Virus record (IMG/VR): IMGVR_UViG_3300042391_000634
Location: 248,001 to 312,000 of that record
From: a virus
DNA length: 64,000 bases
Direction: 5' to 3' (one strand)
Position 1 is the first letter of the stretch; each line of letters begins with the position of its first letter. A program made the translations under genes and the position numbers. Shown here in pieces: positions 51,966-59,939 of this stretch. Below the pieces are notes generated by a model. The model searched no databases and was not told the DNA's origin. It saw nothing but the letters and a program-made list of their open reading frames with translations.

Positions 51966-52961
51966 TTATTTTGTTTTCCAAAATGAATAAATTCCTTTAT
52001 CTAATTCGTAGAACGGCCACACAAATCTCTCTCTAACTGGTTGACTTTTAACCCACTCCCACATTTTAGTTAGACCTTCTTTTAAATCTGTTTTATGTTC
52101 AAAATCTAACAGGTCAATTGACTTTTGCCAAGTTGGTATAGAGTGTTTAACCTCGTGTCTACCTTCAAAATATTTCACTTCACCTCCACCAACTACTTCA
52201 CGTAAAATTTCGTTAGCTTCATTGATTGAATATTCTTTTACACCACCTAGATTAATTATCTCTTTCGATGCTCTAATATCTTGAGAAGCTTTCCATAATG
52301 GTTCAAGACTGTCATCAATATAACTAAACGCTCTTGTTTGTGTACCGTCACCAAATATTGTCATTGGTTCATTGATTGTGTGTTGATACATCCAAATACC
52401 TAATACGTTTCTATATTTGTCCCATACGTTTTGTTTAACACCGTAAACATTGTGAGGTCTAATGATACACCAATCAAGTCCGTGTTGTTCACCGGCAATC
52501 TGTATATCCATTTCACAACCATATTTAGCGACACCGTAAGGGTCAATAGGTTTAGGAACTTGAATCTCATCAAACATGTTACCATCTTGATGACCATACA
52601 CCGCTAATGTCGATGTGAATACTAATCTTTTAATATTGTGTTTAATACATTGTGTAATAATACGTGATGTTGCAACTAAATTGTTTTGATAGTTATATGT
52701 TCTAATAAATGGTGATAATCCTTCAGCAGCATAAGCCGCAAAGTGATAAACGTAATCAAATTGGTGTCTTTCAAAACATTCTTCAACATTACCATTAACT
52801 AAATTCATCTCCCATAACTCCACTTTAGAATTAACATTTTCTTTATAACCACCACTCATATCGTCTATACCAACAATATGAACATCGGGATGATTTTCAA
52901 TAATGTAATCTGATAATCTTGACCCAAGTAAACCCGCAACTCCTGTAATTAAAATTTTCAT
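51966..52961 (-). CDS. NAD-dependent nucleotide-sugar epimerase (UDP-glucose 4-epimerase-like)
   Basis: The 331-residue extended SDR has KILITGVAGLLGSRLSDYII (NAD site), YVYHFAAYAAEGLSPFIRTY, LVFTSTLAVYGHQDG (Ser-Thr catalytic region), PIDPYGVAKYGCE with an intact YxxxK, IIRPHNVYGVKQN and IFGDGTQTRAFSYIDD. The wording and length resemble UDP-glucose or GlcNAc 4-epimerases. It overlaps the upstream methyltransferase by 4 bases. It would feed the GT2, GT4 and GT92 enzymes of this cluster. Confidence 0.85.
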   Translation of the reverse strand: MKILITGVAGLLGSRLSDYIIENHPDVHIVGIDDMSGGYKENVNSKVELWEMNLVNGNVEECFERHQFDYVYHFAAYAAEGLSPFIRTYNYQNNLVATSRIITQCIKHNIKRLVFTSTLAVYGHQDGNMFDEIQVPKPIDPYGVAKYGCEMDIQIAGEQHGLDWCIIRPHNVYGVKQNVWDKYRNVLGIWMYQHTINEPMTIFGDGTQTRAFSYIDDSLEPLWKASQDIRASKEIINLGGVKEYSINEANEILREVVGGGEVKYFEGRHEVKHSIPTWQKSIDLLDFEHKTDLKEGLTKMWEWVKSQPVRERFVWPFYELDKGIYSFWKTK

Positions 52962-53572
52962 ACTTTATAATAATTTTCTTTTAAATCATTTTCGTTTACA
53001 TAATTTATTTTTTTCATAATGACTTGATAACCATTGTTAACTATTTCTAAATATTTGTGATATCCATGATAAAACGCGTCAGCACCAGTTTTAACTTGCA
53101 TATATTGTTCTTGTTCAAGTCCTCCACCGTAATCGTCAAATATAATATAACCATTATTTTTCAAACAGTAAAATGCATTAACAGCATCTTCTAAAACATA
53201 TTTACACATATGATTACCATCAATGTAAACAAAGTCTAAAAACTCTTTAGTGTCACCGTTATGGTTAAATGTTTTAAAACTATCGGCCGACTCACCTAAA
53301 ATATATGTTACCTTATCTTCATATGGTTTAATATTGTTCTCAATAAATTCATTTGTATTAATATCCATTATATAATGATGTGAACCTTCCTTTTTACAGA
53401 ATTCATCTAAAATATAAACTGAAGAACCACCATACAATGCACCTATTTCTAAACATACTCTTGGTTCATCACCATAGTTAGGTAAAAAATGGTCCCATGC
53501 ATCCACATGATTTAAAAAGAAATAACGTTCTCCTTCTGGATATTTAAAATGTTCGGGGTATTGATATGACAT
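52958..53572 (-). CDS. Class I SAM methyltransferase (Methyltransf_24-like)
   Basis: The 204-residue protein has RVCLEIGALYGGSSVYIL (motif I), HYIMDINTNEF (motif II), KEFLDFVYIDGNHMCKYVLE (the IDGNH metal site), and AFYCLKNNGYIIFDDYGGG. It is a clear Methyltransf_24 member, distinct from the copies at 1989 and 50729. ATG at 53572 is 2 bases after the preceding stop, and its end overlaps the epimerase ATG. Methylation of a sugar hydroxyl is the likely role. Confidence 0.8.
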   Translation of the reverse strand: MSYQYPEHFKYPEGERYFFLNHVDAWDHFLPNYGDEPRVCLEIGALYGGSSVYILDEFCKKEGSHHYIMDINTNEFIENNIKPYEDKVTYILGESADSFKTFNHNGDTKEFLDFVYIDGNHMCKYVLEDAVNAFYCLKNNGYIIFDDYGGGLEQEQYMQVKTGADAFYHGYHKYLEIVNNGYQVIMKKINYVNENDLKENYYKV

Positions 53573-53574
53573 AA

Positions 53575-54306
53575 TTAATTTTTTTTATACATAAAGTTAT
53601 AAACACCACAATCTTCCACATCACATGAAACGTGTATGTTGTTTAACCATATTTTAGGGGTTTTTGTTGGTGTGTAATCGGATTGACCCCTATTACAAAG
53701 AATTAACCAATCTTCATATGTTTTATAATAGTAATGATTTAATTGAATAATATCTGTAGGGCCGTTGGGATTGAATGGGCCTCTAAAAAAATTCCTATTA
53801 GTGTCCATTAATTTATTTGATGGGTTGTGAGGTAAAGACATTGTTGATTCACTTTTTAAATTCAATAAAGTTTTTATATGATGATTAACATCTTTATCTC
53901 TAAATGTAAATTGTTTTATCAATGAATTTTTATTTTCATTATCTCTAACTAATTTATTATTAGAACCAAACATATACCAGTTCATCGATATTCCAAATTC
54001 ATTATGGTATTCTAATATAAATTCTTTAATATTAGAATGTTTTTTTAGATGTATAAATTCATCACAATCAATGAAGGCAACCCAGTCATAATCATTTTTA
54101 TATTTAGAAATAAAATCATTATACGATTTTACTTGCTTGTGCTTACCTGGAAAATCAACAAGTATAATATTAGGATGGTTAATTTTACATTTCCAATCGT
54201 TTTGATAAATTATAATATCGTCAAAACCTAATTTTAAATGATAATTACACCACTCCTCGATATAATGGTCCTCATCCTTTGCAATACACATAACCGATAT
54301 TCTCAT
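53575..54306 (-). CDS. GT92-family glycosyltransferase (DUF23-like)
   Basis: The 243-residue protein has MCIAKDEDHYIEEWCNYHLK and LGFDDIIIYQND (the family's opening), YDWVAFIDCDEFIHLKKH (Asp-x-Asp metal site), MNWYMFGSNNKL, and IIQLNHYYYKTYEDWLILCN near the end (the His-Tyr-x-x-Lys/Ser block). The full motif order of GT92/Glyco_tranf_2_4 is present, which makes this clearer than the relative at 2713. It would transfer galactose or a related sugar. Both ends overlap or abut neighbours. Confidence 0.85.
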   Translation of the reverse strand: MRISVMCIAKDEDHYIEEWCNYHLKLGFDDIIIYQNDWKCKINHPNIILVDFPGKHKQVKSYNDFISKYKNDYDWVAFIDCDEFIHLKKHSNIKEFILEYHNEFGISMNWYMFGSNNKLVRDNENKNSLIKQFTFRDKDVNHHIKTLLNLKSESTMSLPHNPSNKLMDTNRNFFRGPFNPNGPTDIIQLNHYYYKTYEDWLILCNRGQSDYTPTKTPKIWLNNIHVSCDVEDCGVYNFMYKKN

Positions 54307-54923
54307 AATGAACTATAGTAGTTGTTTTGTTTTTCTTGACGATCAATCGTCTTATGGTGTTGTATACAATATTCTTCATCTAATGGTAATGATGAAAATT
54401 TCTGACCACCTATTATTCGTTCGTGAACCTTACCATACCAAGTCATTCCTTTACGGTATATTCGTCCTTGAGCATCAGGAAAGTTTACCCATCCTTTTTT
54501 ATTAACATTCCAACCCCATTTATTAATATGTTCTTGTGTTATACCATTAACAGTATTAATACGAGGAACAAATATTAAATCAACCTTTGGATTTAATTCT
54601 AATATCTGATGGAGATTTTTAATTACATATTCACTAACCATTTCATCGGCATCTATTTGATAGATATAATCTCCCTGACAGTAATCATTCAATTTGTTTT
54701 TCCAATCCGCAAAGTTACCACCAAAATCAAACCCTCTCCACGTTTGAACGTGAGGGAATTTATTATATGGTAATAAGAAATCTAATATTTCGGGATTGCC
54801 GTTCTTCTCATCATAGAGAATAACAATCTCATCTTCCTTTCTTTTATGTTCAAATAAAAATGGAACTAATCTTTTTATTTCCTCTAATTCATTACAAACT
54901 GTAATTGCAAAACTTATTTTCAT
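54303..54923 (-). CDS. GT2 glycosyltransferase
   Basis: The 206-residue protein has ISFAITVCNELEEIKRLVPF, IVILYDEKNGNPEILDFLLP, GDYIYQIDADEMVSEYVIK (DAD metal site with the following Glu) and GRIYRKGMTWYGKVHERIIG. This is the compact GT2 form found in phage and LPS loci. It starts one base after a small gene's stop and shares a 4-base overlap with the GT92 gene downstream. Acceptor unknown. Confidence 0.8.
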   Translation of the reverse strand: MKISFAITVCNELEEIKRLVPFLFEHKRKEDEIVILYDEKNGNPEILDFLLPYNKFPHVQTWRGFDFGGNFADWKNKLNDYCQGDYIYQIDADEMVSEYVIKNLHQILELNPKVDLIFVPRINTVNGITQEHINKWGWNVNKKGWVNFPDAQGRIYRKGMTWYGKVHERIIGGQKFSSLPLDEEYCIQHHKTIDRQEKQNNYYSSL

Positions 54924-54924
54924 A

Positions 54925-55167
54925 TTATGCTCTTTGTCCTCTGTTTATTCTTCCCGTTAATATATTTATTACTTCGTTGTCAATTTCTTCCACAATTTGT
55001 TCCGACATTAATCTTGTTAATTCAGCCTCAGCATCAATTCCATGATAATAATTTAAATCATCAACCAATTCAGGTCTCCATTGTGCTCGTAATGTTCTAA
55101 CGATATTCTGAATACCTTCCGATTGAATTGTTATCCCATGAAAAAATCTAAACTGTCTAACTCCCAT
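54925..55167 (-). CDS. Small hypothetical protein
   Basis: The 80-residue protein from ATG 55167 (one base after the upstream stop) starts MGVRQFRFFHGITIQSEGIQ. It contains an amphipathic helix, AELTRLMSEQIVEEIDNEVI. That helix has the look of a segment near the N-terminus of T4-like major capsid proteins (acidic, with E-I-D-x-E-V/I-L), but the protein is too short to be one. It and the next small gene separate two groups of glycosyltransferases and could be a virion or assembly factor. Function unknown. Confidence 0.5.
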   Translation of the reverse strand: MGVRQFRFFHGITIQSEGIQNIVRTLRAQWRPELVDDLNYYHGIDAEAELTRLMSEQIVEEIDNEVINILTGRINRGQRA

Positions 55168-55168
55168 A

Positions 55169-55399
55169 TTATTGTCTTTCTCTTGTGAATAATTTAAATA
55201 CTCTACCATTATCATTAAATGTCATTTCAGTATTACTCGTTGGACTTAAACGAATACTACAATCATTCGGACCATGAGCAAAAATAACTGGTTCATCATC
55301 ACCAAATTGAAAACAAAATTCAACATTTGATGGTTCAAATGAGACCGGTGTAAAACATAATGTAGGTGTTTCATCACCTTTAAAAAATTTGAAGTTCAT
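55169..55399 (-). CDS. Small hypothetical protein
   Basis: The 76-residue protein is unrecognised. It is predicted all-beta: MNFKFFKGDETPTLCFTPVS, VEFCFQFGDDEPVIFAHGPN, CSIRLSPTSNTEMTFNDNGR, VFKLFTRERQ. The alternating hydrophobic strands could form a small beta barrel or a virion decoration unit. ATG overlaps the stop of the GT4 gene by one base, and it ends one base before the next small gene's start, so all are co-transcribed. Confidence 0.5.
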   Translation of the reverse strand: MNFKFFKGDETPTLCFTPVSFEPSNVEFCFQFGDDEPVIFAHGPNDCSIRLSPTSNTEMTFNDNGRVFKLFTRERQ

Positions 55400-56661
55400 T
55401 ATTTAACTTTATTTAATTTAGGTAATATTAATTTAGTTTGTTGTGGAGGAGGTTGAAACGCAATTGAATAAGGTTTTAATATCTCACCAAACTTAACTTT
55501 CATTTTTTCTAAAGAAAAATTTTCTTTATTTTCTTCTTTAAGTTTTAATGACTTCAATAAAAAATTACTATAATCATTTTTAACTATTTTCATAATTTCA
55601 GCAGCTTCACCGTAGTTCGCCGTAAACCATTTAGATCCTTTAATGATGAACTGATCAATTGCACTATCGTCAACATCTGTTAATTTACCACCAACCATAA
55701 CGGATTTATCCATAGGTAAAAAATCTTTATGTCCCGACCAATTAGAGGCAATAACGGGTTTTCCTGACATTGTGAATTCTAATAGTGGTCTACCGAATCC
55801 CTCACCTTTAGTAATCGATACCATAGATTTTATTTTTGGATGATTATACAAATCATTCATTTCTTTATTAGTAAGGTCACCAAATAACAAATATATTGAA
55901 GGTGGATTTTGTATATCGGTAACAACATCTTTAATTTTCTTTATAAACAAATCTCTTTCTTTAATTGAGAAATTAGATGATGATGTTTTTAATACTAATG
56001 CCGGCATATCCCTACCATCTTTAAATGATTCAACAAAACATTTAATTAACATACCAATGTCTTTTCTATCTTGACCTATATTACCTTTTAACCAATGACC
56101 AACAAATAAAAATGCAAAGTTTTCTTTTATATCCAATTTAAAATCTTTATTAATTACATCATTAAATATTGATGTATCAACACCCTCAAATAGAACCTCA
56201 ATAGGTTTTTCTATTCTATGTTGTTTAATTATTTCATTTGTATTTTTATTTCTTTCGTCATAAACCGTTGATAATAAAACTTCTTTAGAAAAATTAGATG
56301 TTGCAATAATTAAATCCATTTGATTACAACCATCAACCCAATCTTTAGGGGCTACAGTTGTTTCAATACCTGCGGTGATACCAATGTTAAATTTACCAAA
56401 TCTACGAAACTCATTAGGTACAGTAACTTGAATGTAGATGTCTGGTAATCCTTCAAATCTTGTTGTAATATTAGATTCAATCCATTTATGAAATGTATTG
56501 TCAGGTTCTAATGCAGTCATAGGTGTGTTACCCCATACACAACTATCAATCTTTATATTAAAAAGATTCATTTGATATAATGATTCTAATAAATCTCTTG
56601 AATGTGATCCATAACCACTTCTTGTTTTAACCGGTCCTCTAAATAATATTGTTGGTTTCAT
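55399..56661 (-). CDS. GT4 glycosyltransferase
   Basis: The 420-residue protein has an N-terminal acceptor domain beginning ILFRGPVKTRSGYGSHSRDL, a hinge strand FAFLFVGHWLKGNIGQDRKD, IYLLFGDLTNKEMNDLYNHP, and the donor site SITKGEGFGRPLLEFTMSGK with the EX7E pair, then PVIASNWSGHKDFLP. This is the full GT4 (GT-B) order. It is preceded by a second GT4 gene whose stop overlaps its ATG by one base. Cytoplasmic; sugar unknown. Confidence 0.85.
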   Translation of the reverse strand: MKPTILFRGPVKTRSGYGSHSRDLLESLYQMNLFNIKIDSCVWGNTPMTALEPDNTFHKWIESNITTRFEGLPDIYIQVTVPNEFRRFGKFNIGITAGIETTVAPKDWVDGCNQMDLIIATSNFSKEVLLSTVYDERNKNTNEIIKQHRIEKPIEVLFEGVDTSIFNDVINKDFKLDIKENFAFLFVGHWLKGNIGQDRKDIGMLIKCFVESFKDGRDMPALVLKTSSSNFSIKERDLFIKKIKDVVTDIQNPPSIYLLFGDLTNKEMNDLYNHPKIKSMVSITKGEGFGRPLLEFTMSGKPVIASNWSGHKDFLPMDKSVMVGGKLTDVDDSAIDQFIIKGSKWFTANYGEAAEIMKIVKNDYSNFLLKSLKLKEENKENFSLEKMKVKFGEILKPYSIAFQPPPQQTKLILPKLNKVK

Positions 56662-58022
56662 TAAATTACTTTATATAAATTAAATCTCTCTCTTGGAGTG
56701 AAATTTTTTATTGTTTTGTTAATCCCATCACACATTTTATCACACATAATTTTCGATGATAGGTTTTTAATTGCCCATTCTCTTCCCTTTAAACCTCTTT
56801 CTTTTCTTTCTTCTTTAGACCAATTATACATTTCCATTATCGTATCGGCAACATCATTGTTATTAACTCTATCATCGTACAAGTAAGGTGTTAATGGTGA
56901 ACCATTTAAATTAATTGCTGATGACCATATAGGTATAACCCATTCACCATATGGGATAGTTTCATAATCCTTTTTACTGTGTAATGTTTCTATATTTATA
57001 TAATCATTTTCTGTAAACGGAAATCCACATTGGTCTTGTAATCCACCTGTTACATTAACAATAATAGGGGTTCCAGCCATTATACTTTCGGCGGTACCTA
57101 AACCAAATCCTTCATTATTTGCAATGTTAATCGTACAATCAGCAAGATTATATAATTTATTTAAAACATCAGACTCAATTTTAGACTGAGAAAATATTAC
57201 GTCATAATTTGGACATATCTTATCTCTAACAGCGTATAAATCAGTACCATTGTTATCTATAGGAGTTGTGTGCATTAATAAAACACATCTCTTTGATTTT
57301 TCTTTAGGAAGTTTATCACAAAACAACTTAAAAGAATTAATAACATCTGAAGGTTGTTTTCTACGAATATTTCTACTGTTAAAAAACAAAACAAAATCAT
57401 ATTCTTTATCACCAAACAAATCTTTTTTTACATCAATCAATTCTTTATCCTCCAATGGTTTAAATGTATCTTGATTGATACCGTGAGGAACGTAACTAAT
57501 TTGCCAATCTTGTAATGGTTTACAAAAACCGTCATCTAATTTACCAACACGGTGGACAATTCCATATGTTAATTTAGAAATACAACCTAACCAATCACAA
57601 CTTTCGTAGTAGTTTTTATTATATAATGGGTCCGGTGTGTTATCCCAAATATGGTAATAAAGAATTGGAACTTGTTGTCTAATTTCATGTTCATTGTCAT
57701 ATAACCATTGCCAATAGTGAGGATCGGTAAAGTGTAATATTGCATCGATTTTAAATTCACTTAATAATTTTCTTAAAATGTTTATATCACCGTAACTATT
57801 GTATGGTATAATTTTTAATTCAGCATCGGCAATTCCAGTTTTTTCTCTAATGTCGGTATCCACATCAACCATTTTTCCATTTTCAGGATGATTAATACCA
57901 GCACCTAATTGAACCCAATTAAATCTATCTACAGTACCCATTACAATTTCTCTTGACATAGTGGAAATTCCCGATGTCATTCGTAAATCGTCTGATAATA
58001 ATAAAATTCTTTTTTTACCCAT
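56661..58022 (-). CDS. GT4 glycosyltransferase
   Basis: The 453-residue protein (ATG at 58022, 1 base after the upstream stop) begins GKKRILLLSDDLRMTSGIST. It has ILHFTDPHYWQWLYDNEHEI, a hinge block DFVLFFNSRNIRRKQPSDVI, and the donor site NIANNEGFGLGTAESIMAGT with the two Glu of EX7E, then PIIVNVTGGLQDQCGFPF. Its opening strand differs from the neighbouring GT4, suggesting another acceptor. A helical tail (about 400-453) ends at ERFNLYKVI. The two GT4 genes may act in sequence. Confidence 0.85.
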   Translation of the reverse strand: MGKKRILLLSDDLRMTSGISTMSREIVMGTVDRFNWVQLGAGINHPENGKMVDVDTDIREKTGIADAELKIIPYNSYGDINILRKLLSEFKIDAILHFTDPHYWQWLYDNEHEIRQQVPILYYHIWDNTPDPLYNKNYYESCDWLGCISKLTYGIVHRVGKLDDGFCKPLQDWQISYVPHGINQDTFKPLEDKELIDVKKDLFGDKEYDFVLFFNSRNIRRKQPSDVINSFKLFCDKLPKEKSKRCVLLMHTTPIDNNGTDLYAVRDKICPNYDVIFSQSKIESDVLNKLYNLADCTINIANNEGFGLGTAESIMAGTPIIVNVTGGLQDQCGFPFTENDYINIETLHSKKDYETIPYGEWVIPIWSSAINLNGSPLTPYLYDDRVNNNDVADTIMEMYNWSKEERKERGLKGREWAIKNLSSKIMCDKMCDGINKTIKNFTPRERFNLYKVI

Positions 58023-58023
58023 A

Positions 58024-58221
58024 TTAATATTTTGACCCACTCACAGATAAATCTGTGTAATTGTTTATTTTATTTCTAAATGCATCATCTTTAACATAAA
58101 GATCTAATGTACGATTAACTAATTTTTGTAGGTTAATATTACCATCAATTGCATTTATTTTAAATTTTCTGTAAACGTCTTCCAATACATGGACACTCGT
58201 TAATTTTTTTTCTACTTTCAT
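58024..58221 (-). CDS. Ribbon-helix-helix-like small protein
   Basis: The 65-residue protein has KKLTSVHVLEDVYRKFKINA (a strand followed by a helix), then IDGNINLQKLVNRTLDLYVK (turn and second helix), as in Arc/CopG ribbon-helix-helix DNA-binding proteins, which act as dimers on operators. I use the ATG at 58221. It is first in the minus-strand glycosylation cluster, so it might regulate it. The strand is less basic than usual, so DNA binding is not certain. Confidence 0.65.
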   Translation of the reverse strand: MKVEKKLTSVHVLEDVYRKFKINAIDGNINLQKLVNRTLDLYVKDDAFRNKINNYTDLSVSGSKY

Positions 58222-58257
58222 ATTCAATTATATATTTAGATATATATTACTAATTCA

Positions 58258-58287
58258 AAAAATATCGCCAATTAAGACGATATTTTT
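58258..58287. terminator. Terminator-like hairpin
   Basis: AAAAATATCG (58258-58267), 10-base loop, CGATATTTTT (58278-58287): a 10-bp perfect stem with T and A runs at its ends. It lies just after the stop of the small minus-strand gene at 58311 and before the ribbon-helix-helix gene, so it would separate these transcripts. Confidence 0.7.
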
Positions 58288-58310
58288 AATTATCATTAAT
58301 ATTAACGATA

Positions 58311-58478
58311 CTAAGTGTTAAGTTGATTTAACTTAGCAATTATTGCATCAACAGTTTTTTGTTGTTCTTCTGTTAGTGTTGGAGATTGTGTAGGTTGAGA
58401 TTGGTCAACAGTCACATTAACTTCCGCAGGTTGATTTACAACCTCTGTGTTTTTATTTTTTTTACAGCCGCATCCCAT
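58311..58478 (-). CDS. Small Cys-start protein (55 aa)
   Basis: On the minus strand an ATG at 58478 opens MGCGCKKNKNTEVVNQPAEV. A Gln/Pro/Thr-rich middle follows, then a short helix (LTEEQQKTVDAIIAKLNQLN) before TAG. The N-terminal Met-Gly-Cys-Gly-Cys-Lys-Lys has no preceding membrane segment, so a lipobox is unlikely; metal binding or a virion-linked tag is possible. A TATTTATA element lies 14 bases upstream and a terminator follows, so it is a single-gene unit. Comparable short MGCGC-type proteins occur in phages as orphans. Function unknown. Confidence 0.6.
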   Translation of the reverse strand: MGCGCKKNKNTEVVNQPAEVNVTVDQSQPTQSPTLTEEQQKTVDAIIAKLNQLNT

Positions 58479-58492
58479 AGTATTTCTTTTTT

Positions 58493-58500
58493 TATAAATA
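58493..58500 (-). promoter_or_regulatory. TATTTATA element before the 55-aa gene
   Basis: On the minus strand TATTTATA lies at 58500-58493, 14 bases before the ATG at 58478. It matches the octamer before the fibre and Hint-like genes, although the preceding bases are AAAA rather than AG. Confidence 0.35.
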
Positions 58501-58501
58501 T

Positions 58502-58532
58502 TTTGGTTTATTGTTTTTATTTCTTATATTTT
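58502..58532 (+). promoter_or_regulatory. Bacteroidota-type promoter before 58571
   Basis: TTTG (58502-58505), 19 bases, TATATTTT (58525-58532), with a 38-base leader before the ATG at 58571. Here the spacing to the ATG is ordinary, which supports reading the other TTTG/TATATT sites as promoters rather than translation signals. Confidence 0.6.
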
Positions 58533-58570
58533 AATAATACAAAAAATAAATTTTAAAATCAATAAAAAAC

Positions 58571-59254
58571 ATGAAAATAGGTGTTCAAGGTTGTTCCCAT
58601 TCTTCCGACAGTTACGGACACCCGTGGCATTACTATTTAGGTCAAGAATATAGTGCGGACATTAAATTTGGGGCATCCTCAGGTTCAGGTAATGAAATCA
58701 ACATTGAGAAGGTTAAAATGTTAATAAATCGTTATCCTGATATGAAAACCTTTATTTTACAACTTACCGACCCCTCAAGATTAGATTTTGGTATAGATAA
58801 TATTGATTATGATTGGTTATATAGAGATAAAGAATTAATAAATTTAAGACACTATACGGTTAGATTAAATAATAATGACGGCGAACTTAAACATCATTTT
58901 AGAAATAAATATGAGATACATGATTTTTTTAAGAATCATGTTTTAACATCAGATTTAAATATCAAATATAAAATTTTTCATACATTAATGTCAATTCAAT
59001 ACATATGTAATTTTTATGATATTAAAGTAATTTTTATAAGTTGGTTTGTTGATTTACAATCACTTGCAAAAGAAATTGGTTATAGTGATATATTGGATAA
59101 AATGAACGTATTAAAAGGAACGGTTATGGATTTTATTGATAAAAATAAAGTAATGGAAATCCCTGGTAACGGACACTACGGATCAAAAGAACATAAAAGA
59201 ATATTTGAAGAATATATAAACCCACAATTAATAAAATATAATATAAATGGATAA
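58571..59254 (+). CDS. SGNH-like protein
   Basis: The 227-residue protein begins KIGVQGCSHSSDSYGHPWHY (block I variant GCSHS), DIKFGASSGSGNEINIEKVK (block II), FILQLTDPSRLDFGIDNID (in place of GxND) and MEIPGNGHYGSKEHKRIFEE (block V, His). It is like the copy at 30460. The stop overlaps the ATG of the DNA methyltransferase (ATGGATAA). A glycan or phage-component esterase is possible; no evidence of a signal peptide. Confidence 0.55.
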   Translation: MKIGVQGCSHSSDSYGHPWHYYLGQEYSADIKFGASSGSGNEINIEKVKMLINRYPDMKTFILQLTDPSRLDFGIDNIDYDWLYRDKELINLRHYTVRLNNNDGELKHHFRNKYEIHDFFKNHVLTSDLNIKYKIFHTLMSIQYICNFYDIKVIFISWFVDLQSLAKEIGYSDILDKMNVLKGTVMDFIDKNKVMEIPGNGHYGSKEHKRIFEEYINPQLIKYNING

Positions 59255-59939
59255 GGATTTCAAAATGGTTAAAAGTGTCTACACCTCAAACTTTGACGCA
59301 ATTACGAACATAATGCACCTTTATAACATAGAAAGGTTTGATTTAGATTGTACATACTCTAAAGGTAGTTTTTGGAAAGACTTACCTGGACCCGTTTATA
59401 AGACAGATTTAATACCTGCAAATGATACGGTAGTTGAGGCTAATTCTGAGAATCTACCGTTTGAGGATGGGTCAATGAGAACTATTATGTATGATCCTCC
59501 ATTTGTTGTGGCTGGAGCATCCTATAAGAACAATAAAGAAGGTAGCTCAATCATAGCAAAAAGATTTGAGGGGTATACTAATTATAAAGAATTAACTGAC
59601 AATTATTACAATACATTAAAAGAATTATATAGGGTATGTCAGAAAGGTGGGTATGTTGTAATGAAATGTCAGGACACAGTATCAGGAGGTAAGAATCACT
59701 TTACACATTGTCTTATTATGAACATGGCTATGGAGATTGGGTTCTATCCAAGAGATATGTTTATTCTTCATAACAAGGTGAGAATAAATAGTTTTGGAAC
59801 AAAATGGACTAAACAAGAACATGCAAGAAAATATCATAGTTACTATTGGGTATTTGAGAAAGTGAAACCAAGAGTAAAATATGATTTTATAACCCCAATT
59901 AAATTAGAAATAGATATCGATGAGTCACCAAATAATTAA
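59247..59939 (+). CDS. DNA methyltransferase-like protein (DPPF type)
   Basis: The 230-residue protein has NLPFEDGSMRTIMYDPPFVV, whose DPPF is the catalytic motif IV of amino-methyltransferases. ELYRVCQKGGYVVMKCQDT (motif V region) and MAMEIGFYPRDMFILHNKVR follow. A clear FxGxG (motif I) is not seen at the usual place. Phage enzymes of this sort modify adenine or cytosine to evade restriction. The 20-base overlap with a second methyltransferase makes a pair. Confidence 0.7.
   Translation: MDKDFKMVKSVYTSNFDAITNIMHLYNIERFDLDCTYSKGSFWKDLPGPVYKTDLIPANDTVVEANSENLPFEDGSMRTIMYDPPFVVAGASYKNNKEGSSIIAKRFEGYTNYKELTDNYYNTLKELYRVCQKGGYVVMKCQDTVSGGKNHFTHCLIMNMAMEIGFYPRDMFILHNKVRINSFGTKWTKQEHARKYHSYYWVFEKVKPRVKYDFITPIKLEIDIDESPNN

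Noticed and set aside
54925-55167. Major capsid protein fragment
   Set aside because: Only one helix has a capsid-like character, and the 80-residue protein has complete gene boundaries; kept as hypothetical.
58493-58500. T4-type late promoter TATAAATA on the plus strand for the gene at 58571
   Set aside because: It is 70 bases from that ATG, and a better TTTG-N19-TATATTTT lies in between; the octamer fits the minus-strand gene 14 bases away.
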